Shown here: positions 9,701 to 17,660 of the stretch, in pieces
Layout of the letters: each line of letters begins with the position of its first letter
How positions within the stretch are numbered: position 1 is the first letter of the stretch
IMG/VR virus record: IMGVR_UViG_3300031758_000453
Coordinates: 1-27,561 of that record
Length of the DNA: 27,561 nt
Source of the DNA: a virus
Direction: 5' to 3' (one strand)
Made by a program: the position numbers and the translations under genes
The notes under the pieces: generated by a model
The model's database searches: none
What the model was told of the DNA's origin: nothing
What the model saw: only the letters and a program-made list of their open reading frames with translations

Positions 9701-11027
9701 TCTGGGCTATCGGCCCCGAGAGCAGTTCATCGAGTTTCATCGGCGCCGGCAGAGATGGGCGTGTCTCGTCGCCCACCGACGCGCTGGAAAGACCGTCGCT
9801 TGCGTGATGGACCTCGTCGATAAGGCTCTCAGGTGCCAGCAGAAGGATGGCCGCTTTGCCTACGTCGCCCCGCATTGGAACCAGGCCAAGGACGTTGCCT
9901 GGCTTTATGTGAAGAGGTTCACGGCGCCGATCCCCGGTGTAAGGCTCAACGAGAGTGAATTGTTCGTCGAGTTTGAGCACAACAAGGCGCGCGTTCGATT
10001 GGCCGGCGCCGACAATTACGACCGGCTCCGCGGCGCGTATCTCGACGGAGTGATACTCGACGAGTACGGCGACATGCACCCGGCTGCATGGCCAGAGGTC
10101 ATTCGCCCCATGCTCGCAGATCGTAAGGGCTGGGCCACGTTCATAGGCACACCCAAAGGGCGCAACGACTTTTTCGATGTGTGGGAGCGCGCAAAGTCGT
10201 CGACTGACTGGTTTCGCCTGATGCTTCGAGGTTCGGATAGCGGCATTATCGACGACGACGAATTGCAGGGCATTCGCGCCGAGCTATCGCCTGAACAATA
10301 CGAGCAGGAAATCGAGTGCAACTTTAACGCGGCGATCCTCGGCGCCTACTACGGCAAAGAGATCGTGGAAGCCGAGCGCGCCAACCGCGTGCGGCCGGTG
10401 CCAGTCGATCCAACCGTGCCAGTCCACGCCGCGTGGGACTTGGGTATCGGGGACAGCACTGCGATCTGGTGTTTCCAGATGGTCGGCGGCGAGATCAGGT
10501 TCGTTGACTATTACGAGGCGCACGGTCAGCCACTTGCTCACTACGCAGCCGAACTGAAAGCCCGCGGCTATCACGGTGACGATTGGGTGCCGCATGATGC
10601 CAAGGTGCGCGAGCTGAGCACGGGCCGGACCAGAGTTGAGACGCTGCAGCAGTTACAACGCAAGCCGCGTCTGGTGCCAGATCACAAGGTAGAGGACGGC
10701 ATCAACGCCGCCCGCGTCTCGTTTCCGCGCATGTGGTTCGACGAGACGCGCTGCAAGTACGGGCTCGAGGCGCTGCGCCAGTATCGCACCGAGTTCGACG
10801 AAAAAGCCAAGGTGTTCAAGAACGCGCCTAAGCACGACTGGACGAGCCACGCTGCTGACGCCTTCCGATACGCCGCCATGGCCTGGCGCGAGATTGTGCC
10901 GAGAGTTGAGGTCAAGAAACCGACCGACCACGTGCTCAAGGTAGATCACACCGGCCGCATCCGTTCCAACATGAGCGTCAGAGAGATCATCGAATTGAAG
11001 CGCAGGAAGAAATCGATCGATGGCTGA
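9657..11027 (+). CDS. terL: terminase large subunit (ATPase-nuclease)
   Basis: A 456-residue packaging motor. The ATPase domain shows the Walker A variant AHRRAGKT (39-46), Walker B GVILDE (131-136) and the coupling motif GTPKG (164-168). The RNase H-like nuclease domain shows acidic residues in AWDLGIGDST (Asp261), HDA (Asp314) and SHAADAFRYA (Asp401). It cleaves concatemeric DNA and drives it through the portal into the prohead. Domains and size are complete. ATG 9657 gives a 44-nt overlap with terS; no better start is seen. It overlaps the portal gene by 8 nt. The strategy (cos or headful) cannot be told from this alone. Confidence 0.95.
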   Translation: MQRQTTQTTGRRLIDLGYRPREQFIEFHRRRQRWACLVAHRRAGKTVACVMDLVDKALRCQQKDGRFAYVAPHWNQAKDVAWLYVKRFTAPIPGVRLNESELFVEFEHNKARVRLAGADNYDRLRGAYLDGVILDEYGDMHPAAWPEVIRPMLADRKGWATFIGTPKGRNDFFDVWERAKSSTDWFRLMLRGSDSGIIDDDELQGIRAELSPEQYEQEIECNFNAAILGAYYGKEIVEAERANRVRPVPVDPTVPVHAAWDLGIGDSTAIWCFQMVGGEIRFVDYYEAHGQPLAHYAAELKARGYHGDDWVPHDAKVRELSTGRTRVETLQQLQRKPRLVPDHKVEDGINAARVSFPRMWFDETRCKYGLEALRQYRTEFDEKAKVFKNAPKHDWTSHAADAFRYAAMAWREIVPRVEVKKPTDHVLKVDHTGRIRSNMSVREIIELKRRKKSIDG

Positions 11028-12981
11028 GACCTACGACGGCCAGATGATCGAGACCGAAGCCAAGGCTATTGAAACCGGCATGGCGCCGGTCGATGTCTGG
11101 CTGCGGCATATCGAGAAGTCGAAAGACGACGAAAAGGAATGGCGCGAGCAGGCAGAGCGCGCGATCGAGATCTATGAGGCCGGCGACCCTGGCACGGCGC
11201 AAAGCGGCAAGACCGCATTCAACATCTATCACAGCAACATCGAGACGATGGTGCCGGCGGCGTATAACTCCACGCCCGTTCCTGACATCCGCCGCCGCTA
11301 TGACGACCCGGACCCGACATCTAAGCTTGGCGTCGACATCATCGAGCGCGCTATCAGCTATGCGGTCGATCAGTACGAGTTCGACACCACCATGCGCGAC
11401 GTGGTCCGCTCGGCGCTGACGGCGGGTCGCGGTGTGCCGCGCGTGCGCTACAAGCCGCAGATGCGCGAGGAGATGGACCCTCAAACGCAACAGCCCGTCG
11501 AGGTGATCGGCTACCAGGAAGTTACGTGCGAAATCGTCGCGTGGGATCGGTTCATTCGCGGCCCTGGCCGGACATGGGACACGATCCCGTGGATCGCTTT
11601 TGAGCACGACCTGACAAAAGACGAGATTGACCAGCTCACAGGCGGCGACACTGAAGTCACCATGAGCGAGACGGATGCCAATCGGGATCGCGAGCTGAAA
11701 GCCAAGCCCGACGCCGGCATTTTCAAGACGACTAAGGTCTATGAGATCTGGGACAAGCGCCGCGAAGTCGTGGTGTTCATCCGGGACGAGGCCAAGTCAG
11801 AGCCGCTGAAGGTCGAGCGCGACCCGCTGAAGCTGCCCGGCTTCTTTCCCGTGCCGAGGCCATTGCAACCGATCTGGCGTCTCAGCGGCATGACGCCGGT
11901 CTGCCCCTATGAGGTCTACCGGCAGCTGATCGAAGAGCTGGACATCGTCACCAAGCGCATCAACAAGCTGGTGAAGCAGCTTCGCGTAAAGGGCCTGTAC
12001 GACTCGGCAATGAAGGCCGACTTCATCAAGCTGCAGACGGCCGACGATGGCATTTTTGAGCCAGCCGAAGAGGCGACCAAGTTTGCCCAAGGCGCAGGCG
12101 GCATTGAGAAGGCCATCTTCCAATGGCCGATTGAGACAATCGCGGGCGTTGTCGAAAAGCTTTACCAGCACCGCGACAAGATCATCGAAACGATCTTTCA
12201 GGTCACGGGCCTGTCCGACATCGTGCGCGGGCAGAGCCAAGCGAGCGAGACGGCCACGGCGCAGCAGATCAAGGCGCAATATGCGGGCTTGCGCATCCAG
12301 CACTTCCAAAAAGAAGTGGCCAGGATCGCTCGTGATCTGTTCCGCATGAAGGCGGCGATCATCTGCACCCACTTCACAACTGAAAACCTGCAGGTGATGA
12401 CGGGATTGCAGGTTACGCCGGAAGCCGAGCAGTTGCTCAGGTCTGACGCGCTCCGCTCCTATCGCATTGACATCGAGACGGATTCGACGATCCGCGGCGA
12501 CGTCGGCCGCAAGCTTGAGCAGATGTCGCAGTTCATCCAAGGCACGGCATCGTTCGCCCAGGCTATCGGCGGCGTGGTGCAGCAGGCCCCGCCACTGTTG
12601 CCGATGTTCACCGAGGTCTATGCATCGTTCGCCCGCCAGTTCGACTTGGGCAAACAGGCCGAAGACGCGCTCGACCAAGTCAGTCAGACGATGCAGCAGT
12701 TCGTTGCGCAGCAGCAGCAGGCCGCATCTGGGCCGTCTCCAGAGCAGCAGAAGGCTGAGATGGACAAAGCCGCACGCCAAGACGAAATGGCCATGAAGCG
12801 CGAGGGCCACCAGCTCGATATGCAGATGAAACAGACGGAAATGGCCTTCAAGCAGCAGGGCCTTGAGATGGACATGGCTGCCAAGCAGCGGGCCGCCGAG
12901 ATTGATGCGGAAAAGATGGTGCTCGGCGCGCAGGTGGCACAGCAGAAGGCGCAGATGATGCCGCAGAAAGGGATGGCGTGA
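11020..12981 (+). CDS. portal protein
   Basis: A 653-residue protein directly after terL, of portal size for P22-like podoviruses. The N-terminal region (HSNIETMVPAAYNS, VPDIRRRY, then MRDVVRSALTAGRGVPRVRY) and the helix around TGLSDIVRGQSQASETATAQQIKAQYA (described; about residues 400-425) are typical of the portal wing/stem of this class. Twelve copies would form the DNA entry channel at one capsid vertex. The C-terminal 110 residues are Gln/Met/Lys-rich with repeated MKQ/EMA patterns and probably make the long helical barrel seen in P22-type portals. No frameshift or truncation is visible. Confidence 0.88.
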   Translation: MAETYDGQMIETEAKAIETGMAPVDVWLRHIEKSKDDEKEWREQAERAIEIYEAGDPGTAQSGKTAFNIYHSNIETMVPAAYNSTPVPDIRRRYDDPDPTSKLGVDIIERAISYAVDQYEFDTTMRDVVRSALTAGRGVPRVRYKPQMREEMDPQTQQPVEVIGYQEVTCEIVAWDRFIRGPGRTWDTIPWIAFEHDLTKDEIDQLTGGDTEVTMSETDANRDRELKAKPDAGIFKTTKVYEIWDKRREVVVFIRDEAKSEPLKVERDPLKLPGFFPVPRPLQPIWRLSGMTPVCPYEVYRQLIEELDIVTKRINKLVKQLRVKGLYDSAMKADFIKLQTADDGIFEPAEEATKFAQGAGGIEKAIFQWPIETIAGVVEKLYQHRDKIIETIFQVTGLSDIVRGQSQASETATAQQIKAQYAGLRIQHFQKEVARIARDLFRMKAAIICTHFTTENLQVMTGLQVTPEAEQLLRSDALRSYRIDIETDSTIRGDVGRKLEQMSQFIQGTASFAQAIGGVVQQAPPLLPMFTEVYASFARQFDLGKQAEDALDQVSQTMQQFVAQQQQAASGPSPEQQKAEMDKAARQDEMAMKREGHQLDMQMKQTEMAFKQQGLEMDMAAKQRAAEIDAEKMVLGAQVAQQKAQMMPQKGMA

Positions 12982-13361
12982 TGGGCAACCCGTTTATGAG
13001 CTTAGCTGTGCGGAACCGTGCCGAACCGATCGGTTGCATATTCTTTGGCAAGAGCGAAATCGGCGCAATTTACCGAATGCGCATTATGTCCAACAGTGGA
13101 CGCACTGCCATCAAACAACGCGACAACGAAGAGAAAGATCGTCGGAGTTTGCGGGGGCTGAACCCTCACAACGTGCGCCGTCGCCGATGCAAAGTGAAGT
13201 TGAAGGCAGATCGCGTGCGGGTCGCATGGTCGTGCGTTGTCTATAATGTTCGGTTCGGCGTGTTTGCGCCCAAGGATGCGCTGCGGGCAACCCAGCGTCT
13301 CTATCCAACAAGATTATCAGCCCTAGAAGAAATCAACCGATTGGGATTTACGGTTCAATGA
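12981..13361 (+). CDS. basic hypothetical protein between portal and scaffold genes, 126 aa
   Basis: A 126-residue, strongly basic protein, with Arg/Lys clusters (HNVRRRRCKVKLKADRVRV) and a C-terminal SALEEINRLGF. ATG 12981 overlaps the last base of the portal stop; GTG 12978 is an alternative. Its stop overlaps the next ATG. Base use looks less GC-rich than its neighbours, suggesting it is a later insertion (a moron). Domain unknown: the repeated basic strands and the ending YPTRLSALEEINRLG recall small phage DNA-binding or AP2-like domains, but this is only an impression. Confidence 0.55.
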   Translation: MGNPFMSLAVRNRAEPIGCIFFGKSEIGAIYRMRIMSNSGRTAIKQRDNEEKDRRSLRGLNPHNVRRRRCKVKLKADRVRVAWSCVVYNVRFGVFAPKDALRATQRLYPTRLSALEEINRLGFTVQ

Positions 13362-13636
13362 CGCGCTATGTCTGGGACAGTCAGTCTTTCATCTTCCGCG
13401 ACCGCAAGACGGGCGAGCCCATGCAGGTCGCAGACGACAACGCGATCTGCATGCCGGTAGTCCGCTCGGACATCCCCGAATATCGCAGCCCCATCGACGG
13501 CAAGCTGATCACGTCGCGCTCGCATCGTCGCGAGGATCTGGCGCGGAATGGTTGCGTCGAGATGGACCCGCCCAAGCGCCCGCGCGGGTTCAAAAACAAG
13601 CGGTTCACCAAACGGCACAGCCTGCCTTACCTCTGA
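13358..13636 (+). CDS. conserved small virion-region protein, 92 aa
   Basis: A 92-residue protein with YVWDSQSFIFRDRKTGEPM at the start, then EYRSPIDGKLITSRSHRREDLARNGCVEM and a basic end (KRPRGFKNKRFTKRH). I have seen this SPIDGxxITSRxxRREDL...C pattern in phage genomes next to portal and scaffold genes; a small FmdB-like domain has been suggested by its shape, but the paired cysteines of a zinc site are incomplete here (one Met/Cys region only). ATG overlaps the stop of the preceding gene, with no obvious Shine-Dalgarno. Function unknown; possibly head assembly. Confidence 0.65.
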   Translation: MTRYVWDSQSFIFRDRKTGEPMQVADDNAICMPVVRSDIPEYRSPIDGKLITSRSHRREDLARNGCVEMDPPKRPRGFKNKRFTKRHSLPYL

Positions 13637-13642
13637 GGTCTC

Positions 13643-14746
13643 ATGTCACTCGAAGCTGAAGTTGTCGAGCCAGTAGCCGAAGCGCCAGCCGCGCCCGCCC
13701 CGGAAACGCCGGCACCTGCGCCAGAAGCCAAATCGGAGCCGCAAAGCGAGGGCGACAAGGCCGCAGCGGCAGAAGCCGCGCTTGACGACGATCTGCGCAA
13801 GGTGTTCCGCAGCACCAATCGCGAGCGCGACGAGAGCGGCAAGTTTGCGCCGAAGGACGGCAAGGCCGAAGCTCCGCCCGTTGAGGAGGCCAAGCCCGCA
13901 GAGGTGGCTAAGCCTGCCGTGCCGCCCCCGCAAAGCTGGACGGCTGACGCCAAAGCGCACTGGACCAAGCTGCCGCCCGATGCACAAGCCTATGTGGCAC
14001 AGCGCGAAGCCGACGCACACAAAGCAATCAGCCAACTCGGCCAGACGGTGAAGAATTTCGAGCCCTTGGCCAAGGTCATCACGCCCCACGCTGACCGCAT
14101 CGCAGCCGTGGGCGACACACCAGCCGCCTATATCGAAAAGATGTTTGCGGCTGATCAGTTTCTCATGCGTGATCCCGTCAACGCCATCAAATGGCTGGCG
14201 GACAGTTACAAGGTCGATCTCTATGCGCTGGCCGATCCGTTCGCGTCGCCAGTCGATCCGCAGTCACAGCAGCACAATGCCCAGCTGTCGGCCGCGTTTC
14301 AAGAAATCGACCAGCTTAAGCGTATGCTCAACGACACGCGCCAGGTTGTTCACGGTCGCGAGACCCAGGAACAAATGGCTCGCCAGTCGCAGGTAGAGAG
14401 CACGATAGAGAGTTTCGCAGCCGACAAGCCGGATTTCGACTCGTTGGAGACGGAAATTCTCACACTCATCCCAGCCGTAAAAAAGAGCAAGCCCGACCTG
14501 TCCCACAAAGACGTGCTGCAAGAGGCTTACGACCGCGCCAGATGGGCCAACCCCGCCACGCGACAGAAGCTGATTGAGCAGCAGCGCACGGAGGCAGAGG
14601 CCAAACGGCTCGAGACGGCGAAGTCAGCGGCAGCCAACGCCAAGCGCAGCGCTGCCATCAACGTCAACGGTTCGGCCCCCGTCCGAGGTCTCCCCGTCCT
14701 CGAGGATGACCTGCGCTCGATCTGGCGCCGGAACCACGCCAACTAG
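13643..14746 (+). CDS. scaffolding protein (candidate)
   Basis: A 367-residue protein located between the portal and capsid genes, the usual place of the scaffold. The first 110 residues are Pro/Ala/Glu-rich and disordered, containing a GKFAPKDGK motif. Next, QSWTADAKAHWTKLPPDAQAYV leads into long charged helices (about 115-340) and a basic C-terminus (LRSIWRRNHAN), which in scaffolds contacts the coat. Scaffolds direct procapsid size and leave before packaging. Starts at ATG 13643 with GAGG upstream. Assigned by position and composition; sequence motifs support it moderately. Confidence 0.75.
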   Translation: MSLEAEVVEPVAEAPAAPAPETPAPAPEAKSEPQSEGDKAAAAEAALDDDLRKVFRSTNRERDESGKFAPKDGKAEAPPVEEAKPAEVAKPAVPPPQSWTADAKAHWTKLPPDAQAYVAQREADAHKAISQLGQTVKNFEPLAKVITPHADRIAAVGDTPAAYIEKMFAADQFLMRDPVNAIKWLADSYKVDLYALADPFASPVDPQSQQHNAQLSAAFQEIDQLKRMLNDTRQVVHGRETQEQMARQSQVESTIESFAADKPDFDSLETEILTLIPAVKKSKPDLSHKDVLQEAYDRARWANPATRQKLIEQQRTEAEAKRLETAKSAAANAKRSAAINVNGSAPVRGLPVLEDDLRSIWRRNHAN

Positions 14747-14758
14747 GACCACTAAGCC

Positions 14759-15760
14759 ATGCCTTCTCCAAACTCGACGTTCACCGAAATGGTGACGACC
14801 ACGATGCGCAAGCATTATCGCAAGGTCGTGGACAACGTGACCGACAACAACGGCTTGTTGACCGTGCTCAAGGAGCGCGGGAACATCAAGACGGACGCTG
14901 CTGGCGGCTACGAGATCGCCCTCCCGCTCAGCTACGCCGAAAACAGCACGTATCAGCGCTATTCCGGCTACGACACGCTCAACATCGGCGCATCGGACGT
15001 TCTGTCGTCTGCCAAGTACGACTGGAGCCAGGTTGCGCTCCACGTCACTGCGTCCGGCCGCGAGCTTCGCATGAACAACAGCGAAGAGCGCATGATCAAC
15101 CTCGTGAAGGCTCGCACGGACGTAGCGTTTGCCACGGCGGCGAACAACATGAGCGTTGATCTCTACTCGGACGGCGCGCTGTCGAACCAGATCGGCGGTC
15201 TCGCCCACATGATCACGAACGACGGCACCGGCACTGTCGGCGGCATCGTAGCCGGCACGTATACGTTCTGGAAGAACAAGTTCCAGGAAGTCGCGGGCGG
15301 CGACGTGGCGGTCGACGGCGCGGCCACGGGTACGGCGCTCACCTACGCCAACCTGCGCTCGGCGATGAACACCCTCTGGCTTGCCACCAATCGCGGCAAC
15401 GACAAGCCGGACGTGATCGTGGCCTCGCACGACATGTACTCGCTCTATGAGGGCGGGCTGCAGGATCTCCAACGCTACGCTGACGCCAAGATGGCTGCGG
15501 CCGGCTTTGAGGCCCTGAAATACAAGTCGGCGTCGGTCATCTTCGACGACAACACCAACTTCGGCACCACGGCCGAGAAGATGTTTTTCCTCAACACCAA
15601 GTATCTATTCCTCATGGAACACCCGGACGCGCGGTGGACTGAGGATGACGAGAAGGTGCCCGTGAATCAGGATGCCGTGGTCATCCCGATCTATTGGATG
15701 GGGCAGCTATGCTGCTCGAACCGCTCGCTACAGGGCGTCCTGTTCGACGTGGCAACCTGA
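14759..15760 (+). CDS. major capsid protein
   Basis: A 333-residue protein immediately after the scaffold. N-terminal helices (FTEMVTTTMRKHYRKVVDNVTDNNGLLTVL) are followed by beta-rich segments, YANLRSAMNTLWLATNRGNDKPDVIVASHDMY (described; about 195-225) and a C-terminal strand pair ending in the core of the coat (SLQGVLFDVAT). This layout is that of HK97-fold coat proteins of P22-like podoviruses: the PDVIVAS...Y segment is the central A-domain feature. Several hundred copies form the shell. No obvious propeptide; start ATG 14759 is preceded by AGGAC. Confidence 0.85.
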   Translation: MPSPNSTFTEMVTTTMRKHYRKVVDNVTDNNGLLTVLKERGNIKTDAAGGYEIALPLSYAENSTYQRYSGYDTLNIGASDVLSSAKYDWSQVALHVTASGRELRMNNSEERMINLVKARTDVAFATAANNMSVDLYSDGALSNQIGGLAHMITNDGTGTVGGIVAGTYTFWKNKFQEVAGGDVAVDGAATGTALTYANLRSAMNTLWLATNRGNDKPDVIVASHDMYSLYEGGLQDLQRYADAKMAAAGFEALKYKSASVIFDDNTNFGTTAEKMFFLNTKYLFLMEHPDARWTEDDEKVPVNQDAVVIPIYWMGQLCCSNRSLQGVLFDVAT

Positions 15761-15787
15761 TCCCAACTCTGACACGGAGCAACATTC

Positions 15788-16270
15788 ATGACTATCAGCG
15801 CAGGAGCCCTCCTCACGGGCACGTGGACCTCATCTGAACTGCGGCAGGGCAGCGCGCACGGTGCCGGCGATCACTTCACCGGTCCGGACGGCAAAATCTA
15901 CAAGTTCGTTCAGTACGACACTGGGGCAGGGTCGGTCGCTGCCGTTGCTGGCAACGTCTGCTACTACTACGCGCCGAGCGGAGCATCTGCTGGTGCCACA
16001 ACCGTCGTTACGTCCGACCTGTCGGACTCGGCTGGTCTGGGCGCTGGTGTGCTGCAATCGGCTCCGGCCGATGGCGAATATTGCTGGATTCAGATCAAAG
16101 GTCCGGCAACCATCACCCCCGCTCTTACGGCTGGAGCTGACGGCAACGCGCTCACTGCAGTTGGCGCGACTGACGGCACGCTCGACGTGTCGGCGCTCGC
16201 GACTGACGCGATCGTTGCCTACGCGGTCGACGCTTCCGCGAAGATCATTTTCTGCGACTTCCCGTTCTGA
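15788..16270 (+). CDS. capsid decoration-like protein, 160 aa
   Basis: A 160-residue, Ala/Gly/Thr-rich, beta-predicted protein directly downstream of the coat gene. It starts MTISAGALLTGTWTSSEL and contains a GPDGKIYKFVQYDT segment, and the repeated TAGADGNALTAVGATDGTL section. Head decoration proteins of phages often have this size, composition and location; they cement the expanded capsid. A terminator-like hairpin follows within 10 nt, as often seen after abundant head genes. Assignment is by position and composition. Confidence 0.65.
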   Translation: MTISAGALLTGTWTSSELRQGSAHGAGDHFTGPDGKIYKFVQYDTGAGSVAAVAGNVCYYYAPSGASAGATTVVTSDLSDSAGLGAGVLQSAPADGEYCWIQIKGPATITPALTAGADGNALTAVGATDGTLDVSALATDAIVAYAVDASAKIIFCDFPF

Positions 16271-16278
16271 GGTCACTA

Positions 16279-16304
16279 GGCCGGGGGCAATCACGCCCCC
16301 GGCC
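16279..16304 (+). terminator. 10-bp GC hairpin after the head genes
   Basis: GGCCGGGGGC pairs perfectly with GCCCCCGGCC around AATCAC; GCTTGCTT follows. It sits between the decoration gene and the next gene (16324). A partial terminator that boosts head protein over tail protein levels would fit. T content after the stem is modest. Confidence 0.6.
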
Positions 16305-16323
16305 GCTTGCTTAAGGAAACACG

Positions 16324-16950
16324 ATGTCCGCGCAAACCGCACCGTTTCGCATCATCAAGTTCTGGACCGAATACAAGCGTGCCGCTGGCGGCTTGAAGGA
16401 AATCGACAAGGTCGAATATTGCGCGGTCGGCATGGCGCAGAAGGCGACCACGGTCGCGCGCATCGCCGACCTGCGGCGCATTCGCGAGGCGCCCGATCCC
16501 GACGACGTGGCGTCAAACATCGCCCGCGATCGCTGGGCGTTCATCGAGCGGCACTACAACGCCTGGAAAGCCGGCCAAGCCACGCCCGAACATGGCACGC
16601 CGCTTGCCGCATGGCCTGGGATCACGGCAGAGCAGGCCGACGTATTCCGCACTGCGGGGCTCAGGGCTGTCGAAGACATTGCCCAGGCAACGGATAGCGT
16701 CATCAACCGCATCAACCTGCCCGGCGTGCGCGAAATCCAGAAGAACGCACAGCGGTTCCTCGAGGCGGCGGACAGCACCGCCATTGCCGACCGCATGGCA
16801 GAGAAGGACAAGCAGATTGCCTCACTGACGGCTGATCTGGAAGAGCTGAAGCAACTCATTTTGAGGCAGCAGGACGAGGACGAGGAAGAAGACAAGCCCA
16901 AGCGCCGCGGCCGGCCGCCGAAGGTCGCTGCCGATGAGGCGACTACGTGA
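16324..16950 (+). CDS. helix-hairpin-helix-like structural-region protein, 208 aa
   Basis: A 208-residue protein. The first half starts FRIIKFWTEYKRAAGGLKEIDKVEYC, then a segment resembling a helix-hairpin-helix (GITAEQADVFRTAGLRAVEDIAQ, about 100-122; then NLPGVREIQKNAQRFLE). Its C-terminus has a coiled-coil helix (ADLEELKQLILRQQ) and an acidic-then-basic tail containing RRGRPPK, an AT-hook-like sequence. The tail suggests DNA contact, perhaps near the portal or with ejected DNA. AAGGA precedes the ATG and it ends in GTGA overlap with the adaptor gene. Family unrecognised. Confidence 0.62.
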   Translation: MSAQTAPFRIIKFWTEYKRAAGGLKEIDKVEYCAVGMAQKATTVARIADLRRIREAPDPDDVASNIARDRWAFIERHYNAWKAGQATPEHGTPLAAWPGITAEQADVFRTAGLRAVEDIAQATDSVINRINLPGVREIQKNAQRFLEAADSTAIADRMAEKDKQIASLTADLEELKQLILRQQDEDEEEDKPKRRGRPPKVAADEATT

Positions 16951-17660
16951 GCAGTCTTGTCGATATCGTCGGGGACGTAGCCACGCGCATTGGCATTCAC
17001 GTGCCGGCGGCTGTGGTCGGTTCGTCGGACCCGAACACGCGGCTGTTGCTTGCCCTGACACAACAGGAGGGGCGCGATCTTGCATCGCGTCACCCCTGGC
17101 AGGTGCTTACGAAGGAGAAGACGTTCACGGCCACAGCAACGGAAGAGCAGGCGAACGTCATCCCAGCCGATTTTGACCGGTTCGTCGACAGCACGTTCTG
17201 GAACCGCACTGAAAACAGGCTGGTGCTTGGCCCCGTATCGGCCGTGGATTGGCAAGCGCTCAAGTCGGATCGTATCCAAGCGGTCCACGACACATTCCGC
17301 CAGCGCGGCAATAGCCTCTACATGCTGCCGACGCCCACGGCCGGCGCCACGTATGCATTCGAGTACGTGTCGACGTATTGGGTCGGTCTGACAGGCTCGA
17401 CGACGGCCACGCTCGATGAGTTCGCGGGCGACACAGATATTCCCTATCTCGATGCAGAGTTAATCCGGCTCGGCGTGGTGTGGCGCTATCTACGGGCGCG
17501 CGGGCTCGACTATGCCGAGGCGTTTCAGTCCTACGAGCTGGCCGTAAAGCGCAAGATCGGCCGCGACGGCGGCTCGCCTACGCTCAACATGAGCGGCCCG
17601 AGTGACCGTTATCCGATCCCGCGTGCCACGATTCCCGATGGGAGCTGGAATCTCAGCTAA
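16947..17660 (+). CDS. head-tail adaptor (P22 gp4-like tail accessory / tubular A type)
   Basis: A 237-residue protein with features common to podovirus adaptors: N-terminal helix LVDIVGDVATRIGI, then DPNTRLLLALTQQEGRDLASRHPWQVLT (residues about 28-55), a beta region with FTATATEEQANVIPADFDRFVDSTFW, YAFEYVS, and ending with an ELIRLGVVWRYLRARGLDYAEAFQSYE helix. Such proteins dock onto the portal and close the capsid. GTG 16947 overlaps the previous TGA. Twelve copies are usual in relatives. Homology is judged by layout and motifs. Confidence 0.7.
   Translation: MSSLVDIVGDVATRIGIHVPAAVVGSSDPNTRLLLALTQQEGRDLASRHPWQVLTKEKTFTATATEEQANVIPADFDRFVDSTFWNRTENRLVLGPVSAVDWQALKSDRIQAVHDTFRQRGNSLYMLPTPTAGATYAFEYVSTYWVGLTGSTTATLDEFAGDTDIPYLDAELIRLGVVWRYLRARGLDYAEAFQSYELAVKRKIGRDGGSPTLNMSGPSDRYPIPRATIPDGSWNLS

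Noticed and set aside
12708-12720. CAG-type microrepeats coding poly-Gln (also at 19738-19751)
   Set aside because: Short and in frame in Gln-rich virion proteins; no sign of regulatory or unstable function.
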